A stretch of 64,000 bases of DNA from Perognathus longimembris pacificus (GCF_023159225.1 NC_063171.1:930001-994000); one strand, 5' to 3'. Shown: positions 45,423 through 57,596, numbered from the stretch's first letter. Notes: generated from the sequence alone by a model not told the origin. Made by a program: numbers and translations.

Positions 45423-45838
45423 ATTGTCTCTGCTAGGGCCACTGTCTCTCTTGAGTTGTCTCCATTGGACACTGTCTCTCCCTCTGCCTCGCTTTTCATA
45501 TTCTACCTTTCCCCTAGTCTATTGGCCCAGCCTATCTTTCTGCTTCCTAATGATCCATGACATGAAGTAATTGGCCCCAGTGACTTTGAAGTGAACTCTA
45601 GTCACTCTATTTCAATAAGGCAGCAAGAGTATTGTAAAATCATATTTCTGTTGATGGCTTCTAAAGTACCACATGTCTTACTGACTTGTTAGGAGATTGG
45701 TTTACACAAGATTATCTCCACCATTAAACACATGCATGCCCATGTACACACATATAGTTCATGTAGCCTGAAAGTCATTGTCTTAATTATTCTCTTACAG
45801 GAATTGCGAATAAATCTCCAGTTATACTTCTCTTTGAT
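45423..45838. other. Unique DNA
   Basis: Nothing recognised. Confidence 0.45.
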
Positions 45839-46020
45839 TCAATCATGTATGTATGCATGTGGTAGGTGGAGGTATGTGTGGTGTGAGTGGTTTGTGAGAG
45901 TTATGTGTATGGTATGTGGTGTATGATATATGATTGTGGAACTCGTGTGATGGTGTGTGATATGTGGTATTTTGTATAGGGTGTGGTGAGCATTTGTGTG
46001 TGTCTGTGTGTGATGTGGTC
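45839..46020 (+). repeat. TG-rich degenerate microsatellite
   Basis: Irregular TGTG/TATG/GGTG sequence, probably an old decayed (TG)n. Confidence 0.8.
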
Positions 46021-46408
46021 TAGAGAAGATTATCAAAGAGGGAAAATGGTAGAGATGAAATATGTGCAACTATGTTTGTTGTATAAGGTTTATTTTTATG
46101 TGCATGTGGCTCTGTAAAATTTTCTCTAGAAACAATAAATATGATTCCCGAATTTAAGAAATTGACTCTAAATATTTTGTTTCTTTGATTCAGCCCTAAA
46201 CAATAAAAGCAGATTTGGCTTCTGGTTCATACACCTTGATCAGCTTCTTATGCATTGACCAAGTCATGACTTTTAGACTTCGTGACTGGATGAGAGTTGA
46301 CTTTGTCTTCCAGGATAGGCCACAATTGATATGAGTTCCCTGTGGATCTGATGGGTTGGTGGTGGACAAGGCAGGATTCTCCCGATAAAGAAATCCTAAA
46401 TAGGATGA

Positions 46409-46410
<2 letters not shown>
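46021..46410. other. Unique DNA
   Basis: No repeat recognised. A minus-strand frame ending near 46196 has no identifiable family. Confidence 0.45.
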
Positions 46411-46450
<40 letters not shown>

Positions 46451-46549
46451 TATGTATATATATACTGTATATATACACACTATGTATATATATATACACT
46501 ATATATATACATTATATACATAGTGTGTGTGTGTGTGTGTGTGTGTGTA
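46411..46549. repeat. (AC)n - (TA)n - (GT)n compound palindromic repeat
   Basis: AC 46411-46448, an alternating TA/ACTATA centre, then GT 46522-46548. The outer arms are complementary and the centre is itself near-palindromic. Confidence 0.95.
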
Positions 46550-46550
46550 A

Positions 46551-46746
46551 TGAGTTAGTCAGCCTTAAAAAAATTGCATTTCAACAATGCCTAAAGCAAT
46601 GGCTCTCCAATGGCAGTCTCCACAACTGCACAAGGTTTCGTATGTACCACTGACCACTTTACACCTCATTTGAGTGGTTAAGGAAGTTGAAGCAGCCATG
46701 ATTTTGCAAAGTTCAGTACATGTATCTGATATATTAGTTGGTGAGT

Positions 46747-46756
<10 letters not shown>
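46551..46756 (+). repeat. Unclassified dispersed repeat, copy 2
   Basis: Matches 43111-43316 over its full length with scattered substitutions. It is followed by a (TA)n tract (46755-46779). Confidence 0.8.
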
Positions 46757-46779
<23 letters not shown>

Positions 46780-47644
46780 CCATAATCAATGGGTTATGTC
46801 CCAGTCTAAGGACAAAAGAAGAACAATATCTCAGTTCAACAATTTGGCAAAGAAAGAGGATTCTCTCATCTTCCACCTTTTCATTCCATTTGGTTTTTGG
46901 CTCTCTGGATAAGAGAGGGTTATCAAAAAAAAAAAGAAAAAGAAAAAGAGAAAAGGTTATCATCTTTATTTAGTTCAAATGTTAATCTCTTTCATAAGCA
47001 CTCAGAAGTAATATTTTACCAAATATCTGAGCCTCCTATTGTCTCGTTAAGTTGACACATAAAACAGCCTCACACATGGCATTGAACTGTCCTCACACTT
47101 GATATTCTAGAAGGATGGAAAGGTCTGATATTCAGTGTAGGATTTTACCATTTCTTTAGGTAAGTAGAGCTGTCCTGTATGGCCATTTCAAATTCAAGTT
47201 GTTTTTCTTGTCTGTTGTTACTGTTAGTCTTGTTATTGTGACCACAGTGGCCTTGAACTTGAGATTTTTTTAATGTTAATTTCCCATGTGCTGGGATTCC
47301 AAGTGCATTGTATTCATGTTCAGTTGTTTTCTTGTATATTTTTCATCAGGGATTATTATTCAAACACAGCCATGTTTTGTTATTTTTTATATGTCATCTG
47401 AATCTTACAAATATGTCCTTCCCTGAACTTTAACTGGTGAAAAATATACTTAAGTCCATCTGCAGTACATATTTTATTTATAATATTAAAAATGTTCAAC
47501 AACAAGCTACAGTTTTAAAGACAAATATATTGTTAAGAACATAGGAATATTGTTATATCTCTTTCAAAAGTTTTTATCTTGCCAATGTACAAATTGCTCT
47601 TTGTCATTGAAGGGTTTCTTGTGCCTGGTTCCATTTCTTTGGTT
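46757..47644. other. Unique AT-rich DNA
   Basis: (TA)n at the left and an A-rich patch at 46927-46956. No gene seen. Confidence 0.5.
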
Positions 47645-48041
47645 CATCAGGAATTGTTTAACTATTGGACTGAACTATGAGAGTAAAGATAGATAAAATA
47701 TGTGGTCTAGCCCATCATCAGGAATTGTTTAACTATTGGACTGAACTATGAGAGTAAAGATAGATAAAATATGTGGTCTAGCCCATCTACATCTACATAT
47801 GTGGTTGATGCTTGAATTGATTAAGACAGCTTTGAGGAAAGAAAGAAATGTGTGGATTTAGGATGTAAATATATTGCTAAAATGAATTGAATAGTTTAGC
47901 TATTAGACTGAACTATGAGAGTAAAGATAGATAAAATATGTGGTCTAGCCCATCTACAGTCTGCTGATGCTTGAATTGATTAAGACAGCTTTGAGGAAAG
48001 AAAGAAATGTGTGGATTTAGGATGTAACTATATTGCTAAAA
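47645..48041 (+). repeat. Nested tandem duplication
   Basis: A 71-bp unit is repeated head to tail (47645-47715, 47716-47786), almost without change. A larger unit holding this sequence plus 'gatgcttgaattgattaag' and 'gtgtggatttaggatgtaa' is then repeated with a period of about 150-167 bp (copies around 47723-47880 and 47886-48041). The copies differ by a few bases and one small indel. Confidence 0.93.
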
Positions 48042-49690
48042 CATCAACCAAATGCCAAGAGCTATACCTAAATAAAGCTCATGTTGTCTAAATATCTCTG
48101 AAAGATGTACTCTTTAACTCTAAATCAATTCAACCGAAAAGTTCCATGGAGATAGATGTGATGCATTTGAAATCAATGTCAAGCAGCTGTGGCTTTCGAA
48201 AGTAGCTAAACCTGTAAGGAATAAAAACAGACACAATTCTTAGCTGAAAGGGATTCAAGCCCTGGAGAAGCAGCTACCACAGTTTACAGCTGGTTCTACC
48301 CAGCAGAGTCCAGGAATGGTGAAAAGGATTAAGTACAGCCAAGACAGGTGAGAGCCTGAGTGCCCCAGACAGATTCTGGTGAGTGAATGCTATTTCTCCC
48401 TTCTCTGCTTTTAATTGGTAAAAGAGTGCATGTTAGCTTAGGGCAGTCTCAGTTTACAGAACAAAGGGCATATTCTAGTGAGGTAGGTATCAGGAAAGGC
48501 ACACAGGAACCGACTCACTTTGGACAGGATCACTGGGTAGTGTTAAGCACTTTGAATCATTTATTTTTGCTGTGTTCAGTTTAAACACAGGACAGAGATA
48601 TAAGATAGCAAATAGAAACTACCTGTTTTCCTCTTGCATCAGGCTTTCTCTGTATGCATACACAATCAAATCATACTCCCATGCCCAGTGATAGCTCTCT
48701 GAGGCTCCAGGGTCCCCAGTCAGCAGTCTGGAGCCATACCGTCCAGGTAAAACCTTGGCCTCTGTCATTTACTCTAAGAACTTGGAAAATGGATTTAACT
48801 TCTAGTAGCTTCAAGGACTCCATTGCTTGAGTGGAGCTATTATTCTCACCTGCCTCCTGAGGCAATGCTAATTAAATTAGCACAGGTAAAGCACCTACAC
48901 AAAGACATAATACTTGAGAGTACGTAACAAATACCACCAATTTTTCCAGATTGGATAAAATTCCATGACTAAAACAGATAATTGGTTCTAATGTTAGTGA
49001 GAAATTCAATTATATAATTATTTTGATTTATCACAGCATTGTACTCTTCTTGCCACAGTAAAGAACCAGCTGTTTTTTTTTTTTTAATTAGCTTCATTTC
49101 TTGTCTCTAAGCCTTTTCCAAAGCCAGTGATTTATAAGGCAGAGTTATGAGAAACCAAAGGTAGAAATGCTAAAATCTAGAACTTAAAACACTGTGTACA
49201 GGTTAAATCAATGATACTGTGGAGGAAAGGAACTTTGCAAATCCTCTTCAGGCAAAGATTACCTCTTTCTGTTTGCTAGGAAGTAGAAATTGGTGTTTAT
49301 TTTTGGCTACGTGCACTGACAAGTAGACAGACTAAGCTCTGCATGCTGCAAAAGGGAAGCTTTTGTAGGATGGCAGAGGAAGAGTGCAACTTAGGAAATT
49401 ACCAAGGCAATTAAGGGAGGAAAACTGGTTCCTTTCAGTAGTTCAATCCAGAAGCAAAGCAACATAATATTGACAAAAGGTCATGCTTTGATAAAATGAC
49501 TTTCACTAGAGACGATGCTAAGGAATAAGTTGAAGAGAAACTGCTAAGAATGTAAGTTAACATTAACAAAAATTCAAGGTAAATTTTAGAAATACCCACA
49601 GGCTCTTCAAAATACATACATACTCTTTGACCTATGTAAGAAAATGATCTTTAAATTTCTTAATGTGTTTTAGATGTAATTTACTCATAC
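48042..49690. other. Repeat-poor unique DNA
   Basis: About 1.65 kb with no recognised repeat or gene. A short T-run lies at 49073-49084. Confidence 0.45.
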
Positions 49691-50107
49691 TGTGGCCCAG
49701 TGGCTCACACTTGTAATTCTGGCTGCTCAGCAACTAGAGATCAAGAGGATTATGGCTTAAGGTCAGTTTGGACAAAAAGTTTGCAAGTCTCCTTGTCAAT
49801 TAATATCTGGGCACAGTGGTGTTTGTCTGTCATCCCAGCTACATAGAGGCTAAGATCAGAAGAGCTCTGCAAAAAGTTCATGAAATCCTATCATAGTGGA
49901 AAATAGCTGAGTGTGATAATATGTGCCTGTGAGCCTAGCTATGATGGGAGACATAAAATATGAGAATTTCAGTCCAGGCAAAGGTGAGACCACACCTCAA
50001 AATATTCAGAGTAACAAGAAAGGGCTGGAGTGGGCTTGGGACTCAGCAATAGAGTGATTGCCTAGCAAGCCCAAAGCTCTGGGATCCAACACCATCAGCA
50101 CCAAAAC
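49691..50107 (+). repeat. Old multimeric 7SL/B1-ID SINE
   Basis: Three B1-like heads in series: 'cagtggctcacacttgtaattc', 'gcacagtggtgtttgtctgtcatcc' and 'tgtgataatatgtgcctgtgagcc'. They are followed by an ID-type module ('gggctggagtgggcttgggactc', 'attgcctagcaagc', 'gggatccaacaccatcag') and an A-rich end. Confidence 0.72.
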
Positions 50108-50725
50108 CAAACAAAAATTTACCCATGAAGGCAAAATAAAATGATAGCTAGATAGTGGTACTAGGCTGTTAGCCAACCTAAGAACTGATTTTAACCTGTC
50201 TTCATGAGCAGCTTCAGACACATGAACTCATAGCATGGGTGGAGGACTGCTCCTGGGCCAAGCACCCAGAGGCACCAGAACAGGACTGTGAACTGATTGT
50301 GATGAACACAGAGGCCCCCTCCTAAGAACATCGCTGATCAATGGCCATTGGTCAGGATTCCCTTTTATTGGTAGAGAACTGGAAAGTATCTACTACTTCT
50401 GGTGAATGAGGGAAAGGCAATGAACACAAGCCTCACTTGAGAAGATAGCTGTTAATGGAGCAGGAAACAATTGCAGAGCCACACATTCAGGTGAGTAAAT
50501 AACTCCTTGACTCAAATTTTCTTTCCTTCTTATCTCCCACTCTGCCAAATGTCAGAACACAATATTTTGCCAATTTAGGGCTTAATTTTATGTTATTTCT
50601 GATACTCCCCCTCCAGGCATATTAAGAAATTCAGGACTTCTCTCCAACTGTCTCCTCTTTTCCTTTTATTACCTTCTTCACTAAGAAGAAGTTGTAGAAG
50701 GAACATCTAAGAACAGCTCACCAGG
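50108..50725. other. Unique DNA
   Basis: No gene or repeat recognised. Confidence 0.45.
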
Positions 50726-51153
50726 AATTAGTCAGATTCATATCAATCATTATGACAAAATCTCTGAGATAGATGTTGTAATGTAAGGGAGGAGGGATTT
50801 ATCTAGGCCCACACCTTCAGAAGTTTCAGTCCAGTGTTCTCCATTGCTTTGGGTTTAAGGTAGGAAGGGTGCCTTGATGATAGGGAAATATAACAGGTGA
50901 CAGCAGGAAGCAGAGAGACATGATGCTTCAAGATATGACCATGGGCAAGATATGCCCCTAGTGCATTTCTTTTTCCAATCGGGAAGCACCTAAGAATAGA
51001 TCACTGAGCTATGAACACATCAATGATTTAATCCACTGGCAAAGTTAGAGTTATTAGGATACTATTACCTCTCCATAGTGCTACCAGCTGGAGAGCCAGT
51101 CCTTTAATACCTTTAATACCATTTGGGAGGATACTTTATATCAAACCACAACA
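50726..51153 (-). mobile_element. MaLR-type solo LTR, old
   Basis: Antisense order: 'attagtcag' near the left end, 'tatgacaaaatctctgagat', 'gaagtttcagtccagtg', 'ccattgctttgggttta', 'caggaagcagagagac', 'gatttaatccactgg' and 'atatcaaaccacaaca' at the right end. This follows the rodent MTD-like MaLR LTR almost throughout. Confidence 0.8.
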
Positions 51154-51794
51154 CCTGCCATGGTATTGGCCACTGATCACACTGCTTTTACTCAGATGGA
51201 TAGTCCTCAGTGGCCTTTTGTGTTGTCCATATATTCTCAGGGGCATATTGAGATGGAGCCAAGCCAAAACTTAAGCATACACACACTCTGATTCTTCCTT
51301 TGTTCTAATCAGAAGGCTCACTGGGACCATTTTCCCCCTCCTTACAGAGTAATTTATTTCATCACATGTCTTGCTGATGGGCTTAGCACATGCAGTCTCA
51401 TGATGCACTATGATCCTCCTGAGCTCAGCTTCCAAGTAGCTATGAGCACAGTTTTCAACCACTGTGTTTGCTGTATATGGCACTTTAAGCTACCACAAAT
51501 AGATGATGCTTTATTTATGAGCATTTGTTAAATATTATCTAGACACAATTTCATATACAACAAATGATAGAGAATTGGATACTTTCCATCACCAAAACAA
51601 TCCATAGTGGTCTACAGTATGAACTAGAAACTAGTTTTACTAAACACTATCCATGCAAGGCCAGTAGCCTGACTCATGTTTTCAATAGTTAAAAAAAGCT
51701 TCAATGCAAAGACTTCTTGCAGTATCTGAGAGCAGGTTCAGCTTCTGTAGTACAAATATAAACATAAATGGAATGTTGATTTTAAAAAATATGA
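51154..51794. other. Unique DNA
   Basis: No gene or repeat recognised. Confidence 0.45.
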
Positions 51795-51890
51795 TATAAT
51801 ATGTTCCAAATATGTATTCCAAATATAATATATTCCAAATATGTATGTATTCCAAATATGTAATATAATGTATTCCAAATATGTAGTCTA
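51795..51890. repeat. AT-rich minisatellite
   Basis: Five imperfect repeats of a unit containing 'attccaaatatgta', with variable TA spacers. Confidence 0.85.
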
Positions 51891-52707
51891 TATGCATACA
51901 CATAGCCTTCTGCATATATTAATATACATATATACATTCATACAACATGATGGCAGCAAGAAAAGCAAAACAGACTTACTGGTAGAATTATCTGTTTTTT
52001 TTCACATATTTTCCTCATGCTGCCTGGCAGAGTAGAAAAACTGGCATCAGCACTCTCACCTCCATCCTTTGTTTCTTCACTTTCTCTTTTTTGTGCTTAT
52101 ACATGGCTTCCTTTTTTGGTTCCTCCACAATTTAAATTGTTCCCTGCCTCTGCCTTAAGTCTGCAAGTGTCTCTTGGGCTTTTCTTCCCCTGCTGTTGAC
52201 ATCTGAGCTAAAGCTTTCCCTACACCTGGTGCTCTGGTTAATGGGGTGTCCCAGGGAATCCCCACTCACAGTGATCATGAAAAATGCTGCAGAAGTTCTC
52301 ACTGTGGTACTAACTGAACAACCTGGCCCCCTGTCCTCAAAGCTATTGTGCAGGCCTCCTGTAGACCCTGTCTGCAGTTTCAATGCATGAGTTAGCCCTC
52401 ACATCTTCAAAGACTCTTCCACAGAGTTTCTGCTATTAAGACTATCTCTAGGTGGAATGTTTCTACTAACTACTAGACTTGAAGTTCTTGCTAACCCCAG
52501 CCATTTCCCCAGTTCACAGTTCACAGTGATTCCTAGCCACTCATCAGCTTGAGAAGTATGTCCAAATCAGATCTGAACCTCTGTGCTATGAATCTCCTTT
52601 TTCTTCTTTTCTATTTTTTCTGGTCTCCTATCCAAGAAAGCTAGTCCTATATCCTATTCTGTCATTTACAATACAGTTAACTACACTGAGAAATTAACTG
52701 TATCAAA
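51891..52707. other. Unique DNA
   Basis: No gene or repeat recognised. Confidence 0.45.
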
Positions 52708-52719
52708 GAGGTAATTCTA

Positions 52720-52850
52720 GTCCAGCTAACGTCTCAAAAATGGGAAGTTGAGCTGTGGCTAAAAGTGGTAAAGCCACAGCCTTGAGCAAAGAGCTCATTG
52801 ACAGTGCCCAGGCCCTGAGTTCAGGCTCCCAAATTGCCAAAAACAAAAAG
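52720..52850 (+). mobile_element. 5'-truncated SINE (right arm only)
   Basis: 'gttgagctgtggctaaaagtgg' and 'ccctgagttcaggctccc', then an A-rich tail. TSD gaggtaattcta at 52708-52719 and 52851-52862. The B1-type arm is reduced to a few bases. Confidence 0.85.
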
Positions 52851-52947
52851 GAGGTAATTCTATATATGATCAATTGTTTTTCTTTCATCTTTATAGCTTC
52901 AATTCTGTTCTCAGAATTTTATTCCTAACCTACAGAAAATAGTTCTA

Positions 52948-53445
52948 TTGAGCAATTGCTATGTGTTAAGCTCTTACTCTGGATGTTTTTCATTGAATTA
53001 GATACTCATTGTGTGGGTGTGAATGTGCTTGTGCTAATACAGGCCTGGTACTCCCTCTTGGCTTTTTTTATTCAAGGTTGGTGCCCTACCATTTCAGCCT
53101 TAGCTCCAATTCCAGATTTTATTTTATTTTTTGCTTGTTAACTGGAGACAGACTTGCAGATGTAACTTGCAGACTTCTATGACTGGGTTGTCTTTCAAGC
53201 ATGAACCTCATATCTCAGCATCCTGAGAGGATTCTATAAGTGAGCAATCGGTACCCAGCCTTGCTTACTCCTCCTAACAACCCTACTATTTGCTATGTGT
53301 GTATCACCCTCCATTTTTAGATGAAGAAATGGCAGCCTGAAGAGATTAAGTATTTCACCAAACTCTAAGAGAAATAAAATGACAGAGCTCAGATTTGCTT
53401 CCAGGCATTGAGGCCTTGAACCTCTGCTCTTTACTCCATAGGCTA
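52948..53445 (-). repeat. MIR split by a SINE
   Basis: Antisense MIR: 'tgagcaattgctatgtgttaagc' before the insert (52948-53011), then 'tccatttttagatgaagaaatgg', 'agagattaagtatttcacc' and 'gacagagctcagatttg' after it (53265-53445). Confidence 0.75.
53012..53262 (-). repeat. B1/Geo SINE inserted in MIR
   Basis: A GT-rich 3' tail (53012-53036), then antisense 'gccctaccatttcagccttag', 'ttgcttgttaactggagac' and 'atctcagcatcctgagagg'. It interrupts the MIR, so it is the younger element. Confidence 0.75.
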
Positions 53446-54807
53446 TTAATCAAGCCTGCTCCTCTCTGACTTAAGTATCCCCAAAAGCTAGTTAGTGCTA
53501 GAACCGTCTGGATAGCAAAGAAAACACTTCCTCATCCTAGCTATCTCACGAGAGTTATCTTCCACTTCTACACCTGACCTGACAAAATTTGGAATGTCCA
53601 TTTTCTTGATAAGCTGAATTTTTTGATGAGCTGAATTCCCCTGGTAAGATGCATTTCCTTGATGAGATGCATTCCCTTCTAAAGGGGTTCAGAAATTCTA
53701 TGCCAAAACATAGCTACTTCATACTTACTATTTTGAAATAAGGCATTTGAAAAAATAAAAAGCACAGAGAAAAACTTTCTCTAAAGTTCCCTTATGGGCC
53801 TATAAAGACAGGAGCTTAGTGATCACCTATCTCCTGCCAAAGCCACTGTCAGCCAGGGAAGACTAACTTGTTTCTCAAGACAGAATGCTAGAAATGGATA
53901 CCATGCCCAGACAAACTTTGTCATCAATTAACACTGATCTTTGGGATACCCCAATCACCTATTTTCCTTTATGTTGACATACTCATGAAGAAGGAGCAAA
54001 AGTGCCTAAATCTCACTGATTTGGGGTATTTACATTTCTTTTCTGTGAGCCTTCCTTATGTGATAACTTTATATGCCTTTTTCCTATTCACTGGCTAGTT
54101 ATCAGCTCATTTCTTAGTCTGTTATCAAACTCTCAAAAAAGAGGGAGTGTCTAGCAACTTCACTCAGTTAACTCTGATTGAATACCTTTCCTCCTTCATC
54201 TTCAAAAGTCATCTCAAAGGCCCTCTTGGAGCTATCCCTCATCTAAGTGTAATATTAAATAGATAATTAAGTATTTGTATATAACAGTACGCAAACTAGC
54301 ATGGGGAAAAGGATAACTTTAGGTATCCCAGGTTGCAAAATATGTACACAGAATTTTAAATCCCTTTTTCTCTTCCTTTTCATTTTCTTCCCCTCATGGC
54401 AGAGCTCATGGATCATATTCTATTTGTTTAGCAAATGTTATAAAAAGAAAACTTCCCTTCAATAGTGTTCACAGAAATGTTACACAGAATTTTCAACAGT
54501 TTGGCTGAGACCACGTGTCTGAGTTTAAACCAGTCATCATGACTAAGGAAAAGGAGGACTTCAGAACCGAACAGTCTGGAATACATGTCTTCCCGCTACA
54601 GAGGAAAGTGTGATAGGGAAGGATATGATGATCAGCCTCTGAAGGCTGCCATGACTCAAGTTAACCCCATCATCAGCTTTGGTAACTGGTTACACTCTGG
54701 TCCTGATACCAATTTCTGTGCCAGTTACTTGGTTATGAACAAACACAGAAAACAACAGCAATGAACACACAGAAAACAAACACCAGCTAACAAACAATAA
54801 AGAGGAA
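53446..54807. other. Unique DNA with a short four-unit tandem repeat
   Basis: At 53605-53680 four imperfect units of about 19 bp of the form 'ttgatgagctgaattccc' / 'ttgatgagatgcattccc' occur head to tail. The rest shows no gene or repeat. Confidence 0.5.
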
Positions 54808-54910
54808 GGAAGGAAAGAAAGGAGGGAGGGAGGTAGATAGGAAGGAAGGAAGGAAGGAAGGAAGGAAGGAAGGAAGGAAGGAAGGAAGGAAGGAAGGAAG
54901 GAAGGAAGGA
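54808..54910 (+). repeat. (GGAA)n microsatellite
   Basis: About 100 bp, mostly perfect GGAA repeats after a short GGGA/GAAA lead-in. The minus-strand 'SFLP' frame is its translation shadow. Confidence 0.97.
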
Positions 54911-55454
54911 ATTAGGTAAAGCAGCTAGGCAGGCAGGCATAATTACACAAAAGAAGTTCATTGATGGACTTAAGTCTATCACATACAGGAAGAACTGGAT
55001 TGATAGACTTCAGGAGAGGCAAAAGCAGACAATTAATTCTAGGAATCTTGGTGGTAGAAAATAATAGGCCATCTCTCTAGAGTTCTATCAGCAGAACGAG
55101 CAATTACTACCTTCCTGTCATTTAAGATTAAAGTTGCTAAGCCAGAGAATATAATTGGCTGTGAGTAACAGGTCCATTCCTGATTGATTTGGGGAGGAGA
55201 ACTTTCTCCCTGATTGGCTGTTTATCTTGGACCCACCTCTATGACTGATACAGCTCATAGTCATAGTCAGAATGAATTTCCCTTAATAAGTTTTGTTCAC
55301 AGAGAAAGGGAAAGGAATGATGAGAAGACCAGCTTACTCATTAAAACTTACAAGAATATTTTAAATGTATGGTATTTAATGTTTCATTGTGTTATTTATA
55401 TGGCTATCATTTTTTTCTCTCACTTTTTTCTTTCCCTCTGTCTTGCTGTCTTTG
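54911..55454. other. Unique DNA
   Basis: No gene or repeat recognised. Confidence 0.45.
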
Positions 55455-55875
55455 TGTCAATACTGGGGATTTGAGCTCAGAGCCTCACGTTTGCTAAGCT
55501 AGTATAGTACAACTGAGCTACACCTCCAGCTCTGCTTTTCCGTGGTTATTTTTATAGTAAAATCTTTCCAGGCTGCGTACTGGAGCTTCAATCAGCCAAC
55601 ATTTAGAATTTTTCTTGTTTCCGGGGCTACAGACATGCATTACCATATCCAACTCCCCTTCTGAGGAGACAAGGTCTTGAAAGATTCTTTTTTTTTTTTT
55701 CCTGTTACTACAACCCTCCCAATCTCATGTAGCTGGAGACAGGTGAGAGCCACTGTGCTAACCTATGGATTAAAAAAGGTTCTTGTGCATGTTTCTGGTC
55801 TTAAGCCACAACCCTCCGAGTGTCAGCTTCCTATGTAGCTAGGATTGCAGGAGTGAGCAACTAGCATCACGTTCT
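55455..55875 (-). repeat. Old multimeric 7SL/B1-ID SINE, antisense
   Basis: 'actggggatttgagctcagagc' and 'caactgagctacacctccagc' (ID module), then two B1-type tails ('ggggctacagacatgcattacc'; 'cctatgtagctaggattgcagg'). Confidence 0.72.
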
Positions 55876-56394
55876 ATAGGTCTATCATTTTTGTTGGACT
55901 TGATTATACTTTTAAAAAATATCCTGAATGCTTATTAGAAAATTAAACATGTAGCACCCCCTAAAAAAGAAGTGTTAAGTTGCTTATAGAAAGCATATCC
56001 CATTTAAGGATGCTAACATATATCTGATGGTAATGTTGTTCAATATTTTTATAAATTAAAGACTATAGTTTAGGAGAAATAGTTCTTCCATGAGCACATC
56101 AAATCATTCCAAATGGAGACTTGGAATCTGAGGCTTGTGAAAACAGAATTCATATTTTACTATCTTTATCCCTACAGCCATCCCACTGGCTCACTGGACA
56201 TGGGTCACATAAGAATGTCTTCACAGTGTAGATAATTTCATTTCAGTGAAAAACTGAATTATATGGTTTACACATCTCAAGTTTAAGAATTAAATGTGCA
56301 TCAATAAAATGTTCAACCATGGTAATTGAGAAAAGGAGAGCAAGTAAAGAGCATAGACATTCAAAACCCCAACTCCACTACCCATGGCTTACAT
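55876..56394. other. Unique AT-rich DNA
   Basis: No gene or repeat recognised. Confidence 0.45.
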
Positions 56395-56515
56395 GGGTAT
56401 GTGAAATGGGACTGCTAATATCAAGTTCATGGTTGATGTGAAGGCTAAATTCAATAATGTTTATAAGGTCTTAGCTCAGTTTATGGCATATTATAAAACT
56501 CAATAAACAGTACAG
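56395..56515 (+). repeat. MIR, 3' half
   Basis: 'gtgaaatgggactgctaatatc', 'gatgtgaaggctaaattcaataatg' and 'aactcaataaacagta' follow the MIR 3' half (…aaatggggataataat…, …gaggattaaatgag…, …gctcaataaatgtt…). Confidence 0.62.
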
Positions 56516-57396
56516 GTCATATTAAGTGTGATCTACTATTAGATTTGATCTGTGAGTATTTTCAAGGAATATTTTACCACAGTCATGCAGATTATAAATA
56601 ACTTCATAGAATAATCCTGTTGGAAGCTTTGCTGCTTCTCTAACTCTGGTCCCATTAACAATGTATTATCAGTTTTATTAATGACCCTCATTCTATCTTT
56701 TACATAATATTAAGCTTTGCCTTTTAGCCTGAGGCCTTTTACTCCTGTGCTCATTAGCTTTTTGCTGATATAAAGTCCTTTTCTGTCACTCTATTTTTGC
56801 TCCTCTAGATAACTTTATAGTAGTAAGAAATTATATTTAGCAACTTTACTATGATTGTTACTCTTTCATCACAGGATAACATGGCACAACGTATTCAGCT
56901 TTGAAATTAATACAGTTTGCCGAGCTTTGAACTTCTATTTTCTCTGATACATCCAAAGTGGCTTCATGTAATAAAATGAGCTGCCAGGTGGTAAGACCAA
57001 TGTTAAAGAAAAGGCTTTAGAAAAACAGCACAATAGCTACAGAAGAAGACATTCAGAGAGCACTGAGAGCCCAGGAGATGCTGTGGTTTTTAAGTACTTG
57101 TCAGCATCGAGGACATGGGCCCCAGAGAAGATGGTTGGGGGAGCCACTTAGATTACTAGTCTAGACTCAGAAGGCAACTCAGCTCTCATCCAGGTCCATA
57201 GGTCAAAAGAGATCCATGATAAACTGAGAGAGTGCAGAAAACAATAAGCAACAAGTAGCTCCCCAGCTAGAACTGAGTCCACACTGCCTTGGCCCAAGTT
57301 ATGAGGGTCATTTCTCTGATCCATAAAATAAAATAGTAATATGAGACACTGTCCTCTAAGTCAGCAATCTTAGTTTTTGTAAAAACCTTGTTTGCC
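56516..57396. other. Unique DNA
   Basis: No gene or repeat recognised. Confidence 0.45.
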
Positions 57397-57596
57397 ATTT
57401 GGGTGCTGATAATTCACACCTGGAATCTTGGCTACTCGTTAGGCTGAGATCTGAGGATTGAGATTCAAAGCCAGCCTACGCAGAAAAGCTCATGAGACAC
57501 CAATCAGCCACCAAAAATCTGGACACGGAACTGTAACTCAAGTTGCAGAATGCTAGCCTTGAGTTGACTCCAAGCTCCAGTACTGGCATAAAAAAG
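57397..57596 (+). repeat. B1/Geo composite SINE
   Basis: 'ttgggtgctgataattcacacc', 'ctactcgttaggctgagatctg', 'gattcaaagccagcctacgc' and 'gcagaatgctagccttgag'. Confidence 0.8.

Noticed and set aside
47645..48041. CRISPR-like array
   Set aside because: The repeats are contiguous tandem copies without unique spacers, in a mammalian genome.
54725..54982. Ser-Phe-Leu-Pro repeat protein
   Set aside because: Translation shadow of the (GGAA)n microsatellite.
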